From NCBI RefSeq assembly GCF_900167165.1, contig NZ_FUXM01000019.1, positions 1 to 41,535 on the forward strand: a stretch of DNA of 41,535 nt, read 5' to 3'. The DNA comes from Carboxydocella sporoproducens DSM 16521 (GTDB lineage: Bacteria > Bacillota > GCA-003054495 > Carboxydocellales > Carboxydocellaceae). Under the pieces are notes generated by a model. It was not told the origin of the DNA, ran no database searches, and saw only the letters and a list, made by a program, of their open reading frames with translations. This document shows positions 15,639 through 24,842 of this stretch, piece by piece. Both the position numbers and the translations under genes were made by a program. The first letter of the stretch is position 1; the number at the start of each line of letters is the position of its first letter.

Positions 15639-17678
15639 CTAACTGATTTGCATAACCTTTTTCATCAAACTGGGAACATCCATGATCAGGGCTACCCGCC
15701 CATCTCCCAGGATAGTAGCTCCGGCTATGCCCTGCACATCCCCAATATACCGGCCCAGGGACTTGATTACTACCTCCTGTTCACCAATCAGGTAGTCCAC
15801 AACCAGTCCTACCTGTTTACCCCCAACATTCACTACAACTACAAAAATTTTGGCCTTTTCTTCTTCTGCGCTCCCATGATTATACAACTCACGCAGGTAA
15901 AGCAAGGGCAAGACCTGTCCTCTGACCACAATAGCCTCATGCTTGTTAACAATCCGGATTTGCTCTTTTTCCACCCGAATAGTTTCCAGCACTGATGTGA
16001 GGGGAATGGCATAGACCCGTTCATCCACTTTAACCATCAAAGCCCGGATAATAGCCAATGTTAGCGGCAGCTTTATCTTGAAGACAGTGCCCACCCCGAC
16101 CCGGGTATCAATTTCAATGGAACCATTGACCTTTTCCAGATTGGTGCGTACCACATCCATGCCGACACCGCGGCCGGAAATATCACTAACTTTAGTGGCT
16201 GTGCTCAAACCAGAAGCAAAAATCAAATTGATAGCTTCCTCATCATTCAGCCGTTTGGCCGCTTCATCGGAGATAATTCCCTTCCGCACCGCAGACTCCT
16301 TTATTTTATTGGGGTCAATGCCGCGCCCATCATCTTGTACCAGGATCACAATATGGTTTTCCTCATGCCGGGCAATTAATTTCACTACACCTTTACGCGG
16401 TTTACCCAGCTTTTCCCTTTCTTCTGGCGGTTCAATCGCATGATCCACCGCATTGCGCAAGAGATGGATGAGAGGATCTCCTATCTCCTCAATAATGGAG
16501 CGGTCCAGCTCGGTTTCCTGGCCCTCCATAATAAAGTCAAATTCCTTACCTGCTTTCTGGCTCAAGTCCCGCATCATGCGCGGAAACTTGTTGAACAGGC
16601 TTTCCACCGGAATCATGCGGGCCTTCATGATCTCTTCCTGCAACATGGTAGTGACACGGCCAATATGCACAGAAGTGCGATTCAAATCTTCCGTCAGATC
16701 ATTTACATCATATTTAGCTTCAATTTCAGTAATAATCTGAGCCAGGCGGGTCCGGTCTATAACCAGCTCCCCGACCAGGTTCATCAGGTTATCCAGCAAC
16801 TCTACGTCTATTCTGACGGTACGGCTGGCTTTGCTCAGGGTTGCCCTGTTTTTGTTTCCCTCAATCTTCTTTGCTGCCTTTTGTTCTTGGGGTGCCTGTT
16901 CCTCTTGTTTGGCCAGCTCAAAAGGCTCTACCTTAACATTAATAATATCCGGCAACTCTTGCAGGGCTTTGCTGATTTCCTCCGCCCCACAGGAACTGAG
17001 CACAATGGCGCGCAAAGTGGTTTTGGCCTGTTCCTGTTCAATCTCTTCGGCTGTCGGCTCGGATTTGATAATATCCCCTTTTTCCCGCAGTGTCATCAGG
17101 GTAATCAAAGCCCTTACCGGTAACATATCGCTGTTTTCAGCGAAAAATACATTAACCTGCCAGAACTGGCCTCTTTTTTGCTGAGCCAATTCAGCAGCCA
17201 TTTTTTGGTCCTGCCAATCCAATTGCAAAACCGGTTGCTGCTGAGGCACCTCTTTTTTGCTGGCAGCAGCTTGTACCCCTTCGCCACTGGCCATAGCTGA
17301 CAGCCGTTGCAAAATCCCCTCCAAGTCTATACCGCTCTCTTCCATGGTTTCAATTTCATTTTTCAGGATTTTCAAATTATCCAGTGCCTCAAAAAGTACA
17401 TTCATTATTTCTATATTAACTGTCAGTTGCTGTTTGCGAAATTTGTCGAAAACGTTTTCCATAGCGTGGGTCAAATGGGCCATTTTCTGGTGGCCCAGAG
17501 TAGCAGAAGAACCCTTTAATGTGTGAGCAGAACGAAAAATTTCCTGCAATAACTCCTGGTTATCTCCCTCGTTTTCCAGCCTGACCAAATCCTCTTCCAG
17601 TAGTTGTAAATGTTCTTCCGCTTCTTCCAGAAACAGTTTCAACTCCTCAGGCGAGGCATCCAATTGCAGACCCATCAT
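15639..17678 (-). CDS. cheA: Chemotaxis histidine kinase CheA
   Basis: CheA couples chemoreceptors to CheY by autophosphorylation. The 679 residues show the full order: Hpt domain with the phosphorylated histidine H52 in RSAHTLKGSSA; a P2 CheY-binding region (about 170-265); a dimerisation helix pair; an ATPase domain with LLRNAVDHAIE, DDGRGID and GRGVGMDVV; and a CheW-like C-terminal domain (about 545-675). All kinase boxes are intact. The ATG at 17678 has GGAAGGTGA upstream and lies 12 bases after cheW. Confidence 0.97.
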   Translation of the reverse strand: MMGLQLDASPEELKLFLEEAEEHLQLLEEDLVRLENEGDNQELLQEIFRSAHTLKGSSATLGHQKMAHLTHAMENVFDKFRKQQLTVNIEIMNVLFEALDNLKILKNEIETMEESGIDLEGILQRLSAMASGEGVQAAASKKEVPQQQPVLQLDWQDQKMAAELAQQKRGQFWQVNVFFAENSDMLPVRALITLMTLREKGDIIKSEPTAEEIEQEQAKTTLRAIVLSSCGAEEISKALQELPDIINVKVEPFELAKQEEQAPQEQKAAKKIEGNKNRATLSKASRTVRIDVELLDNLMNLVGELVIDRTRLAQIITEIEAKYDVNDLTEDLNRTSVHIGRVTTMLQEEIMKARMIPVESLFNKFPRMMRDLSQKAGKEFDFIMEGQETELDRSIIEEIGDPLIHLLRNAVDHAIEPPEEREKLGKPRKGVVKLIARHEENHIVILVQDDGRGIDPNKIKESAVRKGIISDEAAKRLNDEEAINLIFASGLSTATKVSDISGRGVGMDVVRTNLEKVNGSIEIDTRVGVGTVFKIKLPLTLAIIRALMVKVDERVYAIPLTSVLETIRVEKEQIRIVNKHEAIVVRGQVLPLLYLRELYNHGSAEEEKAKIFVVVVNVGGKQVGLVVDYLIGEQEVVIKSLGRYIGDVQGIAGATILGDGRVALIMDVPSLMKKVMQIS

Positions 17679-17690
17679 TTCACCTTCCCT

Positions 17691-18146
17691 TTACTGCATT
17701 TGTTCCAGGGCCTGTTTTTCCTGTTTATTCAGGACCTTATCCAGATTGAGCAAAATAATCAGACGGTCTTCCAGTTTGGCCACACCTTCCAGATATTCAG
17801 AATCCACGTCAGTAATAGCCGGCGGGGGCGCTTCCACAATATCACTGCTAATCCGCAACACTTCCGAAACTCCATCCACGATCATGCCCAGGGTATTGCC
17901 CTCAATCTCCACTACCACAATCCGGGTAGAACGGGTGTATTCGGTAGCCGGCAAGTCAAAGCGCTTGCGCAGATCCAGAACCGGTATAACCCGCCCCCGC
18001 AAATTGATAATCCCCTCGATAAAACTGGCTGTATGGGGAACTTTAGTTATGGGTTGCATGGTGATAATTTCCCAGACCTTGGCAATATCGATGCCGTAGG
18101 TCTCTTTTCCCAGCTGAAAAACAACAAATTGCTTTTCATTTGTCAT
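17691..18146 (-). CDS. cheW: Chemotaxis coupling protein CheW
   Basis: CheW is the scaffold that links chemoreceptors to CheA. The 151-residue protein is a single CheW domain with typical features: FQLGKETYGIDIAKVWEI at the start, a central INLRGRVIPVLDLRKRF and VDGVSEVLRI. It is the first gene of the operon; GAAGGAGCGG precedes the ATG at 18146. No receptor, cheR or cheB gene is nearby. Confidence 0.95.
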   Translation of the reverse strand: MTNEKQFVVFQLGKETYGIDIAKVWEIITMQPITKVPHTASFIEGIINLRGRVIPVLDLRKRFDLPATEYTRSTRIVVVEIEGNTLGMIVDGVSEVLRISSDIVEAPPPAITDVDSEYLEGVAKLEDRLIILLNLDKVLNKQEKQALEQMQ

Positions 18147-18201
18147 AGTAACCGCTCCTTCAATTTGTAATGTTAACCATGAAAATTCGACACTTTAAAT
18201 A

Positions 18202-18229
18202 ATTATCCTTCATTAAATTTTAAATTCAA
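18202..18229 (-). promoter_or_regulatory. Candidate promoter of the chemotaxis operon
   Basis: On the minus strand TTGAAT (18224-18229) and GATAAT (18202-18207) are 16 bases apart, giving a leader of about 50 bases before cheW. It resembles a sigma-A rather than a sigma-D promoter. Confidence 0.45.
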
Positions 18230-18248
18230 AATTTTATTCACAATAGAC

Positions 18249-18312
18249 AAAAAACTACCTAAAAATTCTTACCCTTCCCTTCTCAGGAAATCAGTAAGAA
18301 TTATCAGGTAGT
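18249..18312 (-). terminator. Terminator after fixX, two-tier hairpin
   Basis: An outer 7-bp stem (18254-18260 with 18306-18312) and an inner 9-bp stem (18264-18272 with 18294-18302) are separated by a small internal loop; six T residues follow on the minus strand. It lies about 90 bases after the fixX stop. The rest of 18147-18404 is AT-rich and holds the cheW promoter and nothing else I can identify. Confidence 0.75.
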
Positions 18313-18404
18313 CGTGTGGTTCTGTTAAACCCTCATGACTTTTGTTTTATACATTGTTCTATATACCATATATACGATATATTTTTATAAATTCCTGCTA
18401 AAAA

Positions 18405-18683
18405 TTACCCAAACTTGTACTGTACCCCGAATCCGCCCCGGGGATTTTTCCAGGCGATATTGTCAAAGGGACAGCCATATTTGCAGGTCCCGCATTCCAG
18501 GCAGCCTTCAAAGGCGATTTGCATATGTTCCTCTTCCCAGGAATAGACTTTGGCCGGACAAAAGAGGGTACAAACTTTATCGGGACAATAAGTTTTACAG
18601 ACATTTTCATCGATTATTTTCAAATGGCTTTCAGAAGCGGGGATAAAGCGGGTCAGGTAAAGTTTGTCATCAATTTTTTTCAT
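18405..18683 (-). CDS. fixX: Ferredoxin-like protein FixX
   Basis: FixX is the small iron-sulfur partner of FixC, passing electrons between the ETF and quinone or ferredoxin pools. The 92-residue protein carries a ferredoxin pattern with cysteines in EGCLECGTCKYGCP at the C-terminus and extra cysteines in NVCKTYCPDKVCTLFCP. I chose the ATG at 18683, which overlaps the fixC stop as ATGA and has GGAGGG 7 bases upstream; a longer start 15 bases earlier would lie on that site. It is the last gene of the fix unit. Confidence 0.93.
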   Translation of the reverse strand: MKKIDDKLYLTRFIPASESHLKIIDENVCKTYCPDKVCTLFCPAKVYSWEEEHMQIAFEGCLECGTCKYGCPFDNIAWKNPRGGFGVQYKFG

Positions 18684-19972
18684 CCCAGAACCCTCCATAA
18701 TTTAAACATATCACCGGCTACCTGCCGCAGGGAGCGATGCTGGCGGATAATTTCCAGCATTTTTTTCTGCTTTTCCTTTTTGGGCACATTATCCACAGTA
18801 AAGAATTCATGCATTACCTGGTTCAACATAGCCGGATACTGGCTGAAATACTGGGGATTTTCCTCAAACAGCCCGGTAGCGTTCTGGTATTTCTGTAAAT
18901 CCTGCAAGACAAAGGAATTCTGCAGGCGTTCCTGGTAACGGGCCAGCATCTGGTTGCTGAAATCCCCGGTACTGATGGCATCTATGGCTGTCTGGGCAGC
19001 AAACTTGCCGCTCATCATGGCCAGGTTGGAGCCTTCCCGGTGAATGCCATTGACCAGCATCGCCGAGTCCCCGGCTACCAGTACCCCGGAGGCATAAAGC
19101 CTGGGCATGGCTTTGTAACCACCTTCAGGAATTAAATGGGCCAGATACTCTTTGCTTTCTCCCCCTTCAATCAGCGGCCGCACCAGGGGATGTTGCTTCA
19201 TATGTTCCAGCAACTCATTGGGATTGATTTTGCGCTGCACTACTTCTGAGAGCAAGGCACCTACGCCGATAGAGATGCTTTCCCGGTTGGTATAGATGAA
19301 ACCGGTTCCCATCATGCCATAGGTAGGATCACCGATCAGTTCGATAACCGCTCCCTGACCTTTTTCCAGCCCAAAACGGTCTTCAATTTTTTCCGCCGGC
19401 AGGTAAATTATCTCCTTGACTGCCACTGCCAGATGCTCAGGAGGAATATCTCCTCTTAAACCAGCTTTCTGGGTCAGCAGGCTGTTAACCCCTTCACAGA
19501 TAATCACCATTTCTGCCCTTAAATCCCCTTCCGGGCGATCAGTGCGCACTCCTACCACCCGGTCCCGCTCGTAAAGCAAATCCTCTACTACAGTTTCATT
19601 GATAATAAGGGCACCGGCTTTTTCCACCTGTTTGGCCAGCCAGCGGTCAAATTTGGCCCGCAAGACAGTGAAGTTATTGTAGGGCTCTTCCCCGAACTTC
19701 TCGCTGCGGTAGCCCATTTTTACCCCGGATTTATCAGTGAGGAACCAGTAATTTTGCTCTACAATAGGCCGCTCTAAGGGCGCTTCCTTATAGAAACCGG
19801 GAATTATCTCTTCCGTTGCCTGGCGGTAGAGAACACCCCCCATGACATTCTTGCTGCCGGGATATTCGCCCCGTTCAAAGACAATCGTCTTCAACCCGGC
19901 TTTGGCACAGGTATAGGCTGCAGCCAGTCCGGCCGGGCCAGCGCCAACAACAATCACATCAAATTTTTCCAT
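18680..19972 (-). CDS. fixC: FAD-dependent oxidoreductase FixC (ETF-quinone oxidoreductase-like)
   Basis: FixC is a flavoprotein related to ETF:quinone oxidoreductase that works with FixAB and FixX. The 430-residue protein begins with the dinucleotide-binding fold DVIVVGAGPAGLAAAY, and later shows ASGVLVAGDSAMLVN, the second FAD-contact motif of this family. There is no separate iron-sulfur domain; FixX supplies it. The ATG at 19972 follows GGGAGGAGG. With the upstream etf genes it forms a FixABCX-type system, known elsewhere to split electrons between quinone and ferredoxin/flavodoxin; the direction of flow here is inferred only. Confidence 0.94.
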   Translation of the reverse strand: MEKFDVIVVGAGPAGLAAAYTCAKAGLKTIVFERGEYPGSKNVMGGVLYRQATEEIIPGFYKEAPLERPIVEQNYWFLTDKSGVKMGYRSEKFGEEPYNNFTVLRAKFDRWLAKQVEKAGALIINETVVEDLLYERDRVVGVRTDRPEGDLRAEMVIICEGVNSLLTQKAGLRGDIPPEHLAVAVKEIIYLPAEKIEDRFGLEKGQGAVIELIGDPTYGMMGTGFIYTNRESISIGVGALLSEVVQRKINPNELLEHMKQHPLVRPLIEGGESKEYLAHLIPEGGYKAMPRLYASGVLVAGDSAMLVNGIHREGSNLAMMSGKFAAQTAIDAISTGDFSNQMLARYQERLQNSFVLQDLQKYQNATGLFEENPQYFSQYPAMLNQVMHEFFTVDNVPKKEKQKKMLEIIRQHRSLRQVAGDMFKLWRVLG

Positions 19973-19977
19973 GTTCT

Positions 19978-21228
19978 CTACCTCCTCCCTGCCAGCTGTT
20001 GCTTGAAGTTTTCAACCAGAGCCGGCAGGATTTGAGCTGCATCGCCCACAATCCCGTAATCGGCTATTTTGAAAATTGGAGCATTAGCGTCATTGTTGAT
20101 AGCTACGATGGTGTCGGAAGTCTGCATCCCCACCAGATGCTGGATGGCACCGGAAATGCCTACCGCAAAATAGACCTTAGGTCGTACGGTATAGCCGGTC
20201 TGCCCAACCTGTTGTGCCGGCGAGGCCCAGCCCGCTTCTACAGCTGCCCGGCTGGCTCCAACCGTGCCACCTAATACCCGGGCCAACTCTTCCAGCAAAG
20301 GCCAGTTTTTCGCCCCTACGCCCCGGCCACCGGCCACGATGATTTCCGCCTTATCCAGGTAAACTCCAGCCGCTCCAGCGGTAATGTATTCCAGTACCTT
20401 GGTCTGAATCTCCTCTTCTTTTAGGCCCAGTTCTTCCCGGATCACCTGGCCGCTGCGCCCTTCCTGGCGGGGCGGCATGGCCATCACCCGGGGACGGACG
20501 GTTGCCATCTGGGGCCGGCGGGTACGGCAGAGAATGGTAGCCATGATGTTGCCACCGAAAGCAGGACGGGTCTGTTCCAGCAAACGGGTTTCAGGATTAA
20601 TATCCAGTACCGTGCAGTCTGCTGTTAATCCGGTCCGCAACTCTGTGGCCACTGTCCCGGACAGGTCCCGGCCCAGGGTAGTAGCTCCCATCAAAACGAT
20701 TTCCGGCCGGTATTGCCTGATCAATTTCACCAACCCGTGCAAATAGGGCTCAGTCCGGTAGCGGGCCAGAACGGGGTCATCGATAATATAGACTTTATCG
20801 GCACCATAAGCAAAGGCCTCCGGAACCAGGTGTTCAACCTGAGCGCCCAGAATTACCCCGGCCAATTCCACTCCCAGTTTATCGGCCAGTTTCCGCCCTT
20901 CCCCCATCAGCTCCCAGGAAACGGGAGCCGCTTCGCCTTCCATTTGTTCGACAAAAACCCAAACCCCCTGATAGTCACCCTCAGCAGCAGGGGCAGCTTT
21001 CTTTACTGCCGGCTCAGCCGGAGTAGCGGGCTGTTTTTTCTGGGCTGCTAAAGGTTTGTCCAGAGTGATAGCATTGGTGGGACAAACCTTGACACAGGCT
21101 CCACAATCCACACACTGTTTGGGATCTACTACTGATACCCCGTCCACCAGGGAGAGGGCCTGAACAGGACAGGTATCCACACAAATTCCGCACCCGATAC
21201 AGGCTTTGGCATTAATCTCTACGGCCAT
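19978..21228 (-). CDS. etfA: Electron transfer flavoprotein alpha subunit with N-terminal ferredoxin domain (FixB type)
   Basis: This 416-residue protein fuses a 2[4Fe-4S] ferredoxin domain to EtfA. The cluster ligands are C10, C13, C16, C20 and C39, C42, C45, C49. A linker rich in alanine, proline and lysine (about 60-80) leads to the EtfA domain, whose C-terminus holds the FAD signature [15 protein letters not shown] and [10 protein letters not shown]. Ferredoxin-fused EtfA proteins occur in anaerobes with electron-bifurcating ETF complexes. The ATG at 21228 has AAGGAAGGGG upstream. It lies between etfB and fixC in one unit. Confidence 0.95.
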   Translation of the reverse strand: MAVEINAKACIGCGICVDTCPVQALSLVDGVSVVDPKQCVDCGACVKVCPTNAITLDKPLAAQKKQPATPAEPAVKKAAPAAEGDYQGVWVFVEQMEGEAAPVSWELMGEGRKLADKLGVELAGVILGAQVEHLVPEAFAYGADKVYIIDDPVLARYRTEPYLHGLVKLIRQYRPEIVLMGATTLGRDLSGTVATELRTGLTADCTVLDINPETRLLEQTRPAFGGNIMATILCRTRRPQMATVRPRVMAMPPRQEGRSGQVIREELGLKEEEIQTKVLEYITAGAAGVYLDKAEIIVAGGRGVGAKNWPLLEELARVLGGTVGASRAAVEAGWASPAQQVGQTGYTVRPKVYFAVGISGAIQHLVGMQTSDTIVAINNDANAPIFKIADYGIVGDAAQILPALVENFKQQLAGRR

Positions 21229-21249
21229 GGTTCCCCTTCCTTTCCCGCC

Positions 21250-22053
21250 TTATTTATTTGCTACAATCTTCTCCTTCACCAGGAGTTCCACCAGTTTGGG
21301 CACAGCCTCGATTCCGCCCAGGATTTCACCACCGGGCCGCTGGGGTGGGGCAAAGATGCGGCTAACGGTGGTTGGACTGCCTTTTAAACCGATTTCATTA
21401 TCATCCAGGTCAAAATCTTTTTTGCCCCAGACAGTTATGGGCATCTGAGCAGCTCTAATCATATTGGGCAAGGAGGCGTAACGGATTTCATTAATGCTTT
21501 TCTCCACAGTGATCAAGGCTGGTAATTTTGCCTTGACCACCGCTTTTACCGCTTCCAGCTTCCGCTGTACGGTAACAGTCCCTTCCTCTGGATTTACTTC
21601 AACTACTTTATCCACAAAAGTCAACTGGGGCCAGCCCAGCCGGGCCGCTATTCCCGGGCCCACCTGAGCCGTATCCCCGTCTATGGCCTGTTTACCGCAG
21701 AAAATCAGGTCTACCGGCTCTCTTTCCATCAGTTTGCGAATAGCCTGGGTGAGGATATAACTGGTGGCCAGGGTATCAGAACCGGCAAAGGCGCGGTCAC
21801 TGAGCAAGATAGCCTGGTCTGCTCCATAGGAAAGACCCTTGCGTACCGCTTCCTCTGCCTGAGGAGGTCCCATGGTGATAATGGTGACTTTTCCCCCCAG
21901 CTCATCCTTGATTCGCAGTGCCTCTTCTAAGGCATGGGCATCATAGGGATTGATGATGGATGGTACCCCTTCCCGCACCAGGGTATTGGTTTTGGGATCG
22001 ATTTTTACTTCCGTAGCATCGGGTACCTGTTTCAAACAAACAACTATGTGCAT
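21250..22053 (-). CDS. etfB: Electron transfer flavoprotein beta subunit (FixA type)
   Basis: EtfB pairs with EtfA to bind FAD and a nucleotide. The 267-residue protein has the family start MHIVVCLKQVPDATEVKID, the AEEAVRKGLSYGADQAILL segment, the FCGKQAIDGDTAQVGP loop and the ETF beta signature LPALITVEKSINEIRY. The ATG at 22053 is preceded by GAGGAGG, and the copA stop codon lies 10 bases before that site, so the fix genes appear to be translated from the copA transcript. Confidence 0.95.
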   Translation of the reverse strand: MHIVVCLKQVPDATEVKIDPKTNTLVREGVPSIINPYDAHALEEALRIKDELGGKVTIITMGPPQAEEAVRKGLSYGADQAILLSDRAFAGSDTLATSYILTQAIRKLMEREPVDLIFCGKQAIDGDTAQVGPGIAARLGWPQLTFVDKVVEVNPEEGTVTVQRKLEAVKAVVKAKLPALITVEKSINEIRYASLPNMIRAAQMPITVWGKKDFDLDDNEIGLKGSPTTVSRIFAPPQRPGGEILGGIEAVPKLVELLVKEKIVANK

Positions 22054-22066
22054 TCTTGCTACCTCC

Positions 22067-24487
22067 TCACCACTTTACTTTAAAACGCTTAAGCCGCAGA
22101 GCATTGGTGACAACCGAAACGGAGCTGAAAGCCATGGCTGCTCCGGCAATAATCGGATTGAGCATACCGGCAGCTGCAACCGGAATACCGATAATGTTAT
22201 AAATCAGGGCCCAGAACAGATTCTGTTTAATATTGCTCATTGTAGCCCGGCTCAATTCCACTGCTGTCACAATCCCCAGCAGATCCCCCCGCATCAGGGT
22301 TATGGCTGCCGCTTCCATGGCCACATCCGTACCCGTACCCATGGCAATCCCGACATCGGCTGCGGCCAGGGCCGGGGCATCATTGATGCCATCTCCCGCC
22401 ATAGCCACCACTTTACCCTGTTGCTGCAAGGCTTTTACTTTTTCCGCTTTATCCTGAGGCAATACCTCGGCCATCACATTAGTAATCCCTACTTGCCGGG
22501 CTATTGCCTCTGCTGTGCGGCGGTTATCTCCGGTAATCATCCAGACTTCAATATTCATTTCCTGTAAATGTTTGATGGCCTGAGCGGAGTTTTCCTTGAC
22601 AGTATCCGCAACAGCCAGTAACCCTGCCAGTTCACCAGCAATAGCTACCAGCATGACAGTTTTGCCCTGGCCTTCCAGCTCATCTTTCATGGGTAGGGCT
22701 TCTGCCATATCAATCCCAGTTTCCTCCAGTAACCGCACCGTACCTATCAGTACCGGCTGTTGTCCAACCTTAGCCTTAATACCTTTACCGGCCAGAGCTT
22801 GAAACTCCTCCACGCTGACCAGGGGCAATTGCTGTTCTTCTGCCCAGGCAGTAATAGCCTGGGCCAGAGGGTGTTCTGACATTCGCTCACAGGAGGCCGC
22901 AATGGACAGCCATTCCCTTTCCCGTTCCTGCCATGAACCAAAACTGCGGTAATCGGTAAGAGTGGGTTTCCCTTTTGTGATTGTACCCGTTTTATCCAGA
23001 ATTATGGCATTGATTTTATGGGTTTTCTCCAGATATTCACCGCCGCGGAACAAAACCCCCAGTTCCGCTCCCCGCCCGGTACCGACCATAATCGAAGTAG
23101 GCGTAGCCAGCCCCAGAGCACAGGGACAGGCAATCACCAGAACAGCGGTAAAGTTTAGCAAAGAAGTGGTAAAGTCACCGGTGCGCCAGTACCAGTAAAT
23201 AAAGGTCAAGACAGCGATTGCGACTACCACAGGTACAAAATAACCGGAAACCACATCGGCCAGCCTTTGAATCGGCGCTTTGGAACCCTGAGCTTCCTCC
23301 ACCACCCGGATAATCTGGGCCAGGGCCGTATCCTTTCCCACCCGGGTTGCCTCGATTACCAGCACTCCCTGGCCATTAACAGTGGCCCCGGTAACTGGGT
23401 CCCCCGGTCCTTTGTCTACCGGCAGGCTTTCCCCCGTCAACATGGATTCATCCACTGCCGATGTACCTTCCACTACCTTGCCGTCCACAGGTATTTTTTC
23501 TCCGGGCCTTACTACAACCAGATCGCCGACCTGTACCTCTTCTACCGGAATCTCCATTTCCGTCCCGTCCCGGCGGATCCTGGCCTGTTTGGCCCCCAGG
23601 CTCATCAGTTTGCGAATCGCTTCCGATGTCCGTCCTTTAGCTATGGCCTCCAGCATTTTGCCCAGCAGAATCAGGGTAATAAGCACCGCACTGATCTCAT
23701 AATAGACCTGGCCGCCGGGCAGAAAGAAGGTAAAGGCAACACTGTAAAAGTAAGCGGCACTGGTACCCAGAGCCACCAGCACATCCATATTGGCACTGCC
23801 ATTTTTTAATGCTTTATAGGCTCCCCGGTAAAACTGCCAGCCAGTACCAAATTGAACAGGGGTAGCCAGAATAAACTGAAAATAGGTGTTGGTCAATAAA
23901 TCAGGCAGATGCCAGCCCAGTCCGTGGGATAACATGGCCAAGAACAAGGGGAAACTTAAAAGGGCAGAAATGATTACTTTCAACTTTTGCTCCCGTATTT
24001 CCCGTTCCCGTTCGGCTTTCTCCCGGTCCACCACAGCCTTTCCTGTTTCAGTCAGAGTTTCCGCCCCATAGCCTAAATCGGTAACTTTAGCCTTAATCTG
24101 CTGAAAATCCAGTTGAGCCGGCAGATAAGTAACTGTAGCCCGTTCAGTAGCCAGATTTACCTGGGCCATCACTACTCCCGGTAACCGGTTTAAACCCTTT
24201 TCCACCCGGGCGGAGCAGGCAGCACAGGTCATACCTTTGACCCGGAATTCTACTTTTTCCGTAACTGGACGATAACCCAGATCTTCGATCTTGGCCAGGA
24301 TCTGCGCAACCTGAATCTGAGCAGGGTCAAATTCCACTGTTGCCTGCTCAGCCGCCAGGTTGACTGCTGCTGTATGTACTCCAGGCAGTTTCCCTAATCC
24401 CTTTTCTATCCGGGAGGCGCATGCTGCACAGGTCATCCCCCGAATTCCCAGCTGTATCCTCTGCAGATTTTTTTCGACACCATTCAT
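22067..24487 (-). CDS. copA: Copper-translocating P1B-type ATPase
   Basis: CopA exports copper(I) through the cytoplasmic membrane at the cost of ATP. The 806-residue protein has two N-terminal metal-binding domains with CxxC at C20/C23 and C88/C91. Further features are eight predicted membrane helices, TGES at 351-354, the transport motif C454-P-C456, the phosphorylated D498 in DKTGTITK, and the GDGINDAPA hinge. All catalytic motifs are intact. The start at 24487 follows GAGAGGGGG. Upstream lies a dyad in a promoter, suggesting metal-responsive control. Downstream it runs into etfB within 13 bases, an unusual partner set for a copper pump. Confidence 0.97.
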   Translation of the reverse strand: MNGVEKNLQRIQLGIRGMTCAACASRIEKGLGKLPGVHTAAVNLAAEQATVEFDPAQIQVAQILAKIEDLGYRPVTEKVEFRVKGMTCAACSARVEKGLNRLPGVVMAQVNLATERATVTYLPAQLDFQQIKAKVTDLGYGAETLTETGKAVVDREKAEREREIREQKLKVIISALLSFPLFLAMLSHGLGWHLPDLLTNTYFQFILATPVQFGTGWQFYRGAYKALKNGSANMDVLVALGTSAAYFYSVAFTFFLPGGQVYYEISAVLITLILLGKMLEAIAKGRTSEAIRKLMSLGAKQARIRRDGTEMEIPVEEVQVGDLVVVRPGEKIPVDGKVVEGTSAVDESMLTGESLPVDKGPGDPVTGATVNGQGVLVIEATRVGKDTALAQIIRVVEEAQGSKAPIQRLADVVSGYFVPVVVAIAVLTFIYWYWRTGDFTTSLLNFTAVLVIACPCALGLATPTSIMVGTGRGAELGVLFRGGEYLEKTHKINAIILDKTGTITKGKPTLTDYRSFGSWQEREREWLSIAASCERMSEHPLAQAITAWAEEQQLPLVSVEEFQALAGKGIKAKVGQQPVLIGTVRLLEETGIDMAEALPMKDELEGQGKTVMLVAIAGELAGLLAVADTVKENSAQAIKHLQEMNIEVWMITGDNRRTAEAIARQVGITNVMAEVLPQDKAEKVKALQQQGKVVAMAGDGINDAPALAAADVGIAMGTGTDVAMEAAAITLMRGDLLGIVTAVELSRATMSNIKQNLFWALIYNIIGIPVAAAGMLNPIIAGAAMAFSSVSVVTNALRLKRFKVKW

Positions 24488-24511
24488 TTCCGTTCCCCCT
24501 CTCTTAATCTC

Positions 24512-24541
24512 ACCATACTACATACTGTAGTTTCAAGTCAA
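24512..24541 (-). promoter_or_regulatory. copA promoter with 15-bp dyad operator
   Basis: On the minus strand TTGACT (24536-24541) and TATGGT (24512-24517) are 18 bases apart. Inside the spacer lies a perfect inverted repeat, ACTACA-GTA-TGTAGT (24517-24531). A dyad between long-spaced -35 and -10 boxes suits a MerR-type activator; the TACA/TGTA core also resembles CopY/BlaI-type operators but with a 3-base centre. No regulator gene is adjacent. Confidence 0.6.
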
Positions 24542-24558
24542 GTTATTAACAAAATTTA

Positions 24559-24585
24559 AAACCCTCCCTTAGCATGGGAGGGTTT
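24559..24585 (-). terminator. Terminator after the small ferredoxin gene
   Basis: A perfect 10-bp stem (24559-24568 with 24576-24585), 7-base loop, followed by a T-rich stretch on the minus strand. It separates the ferredoxin gene from the copA promoter. Confidence 0.85.
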
Positions 24586-24593
24586 CAACAAAA

Positions 24594-24842
<249 letters not shown>

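Noticed and set aside
16440-17123. A 227-codon open frame on the plus strand inside cheA
   Set aside because: It is a shadow of the cheA coding frame; the translation is low-complexity and phenylalanine/glutamine/histidine-rich with no domain.
18147-18240. A sigma-D (flagellar) promoter for the chemotaxis operon
   Set aside because: No TAAA...GCCGATAA pair was seen; a sigma-A-like site fits better.
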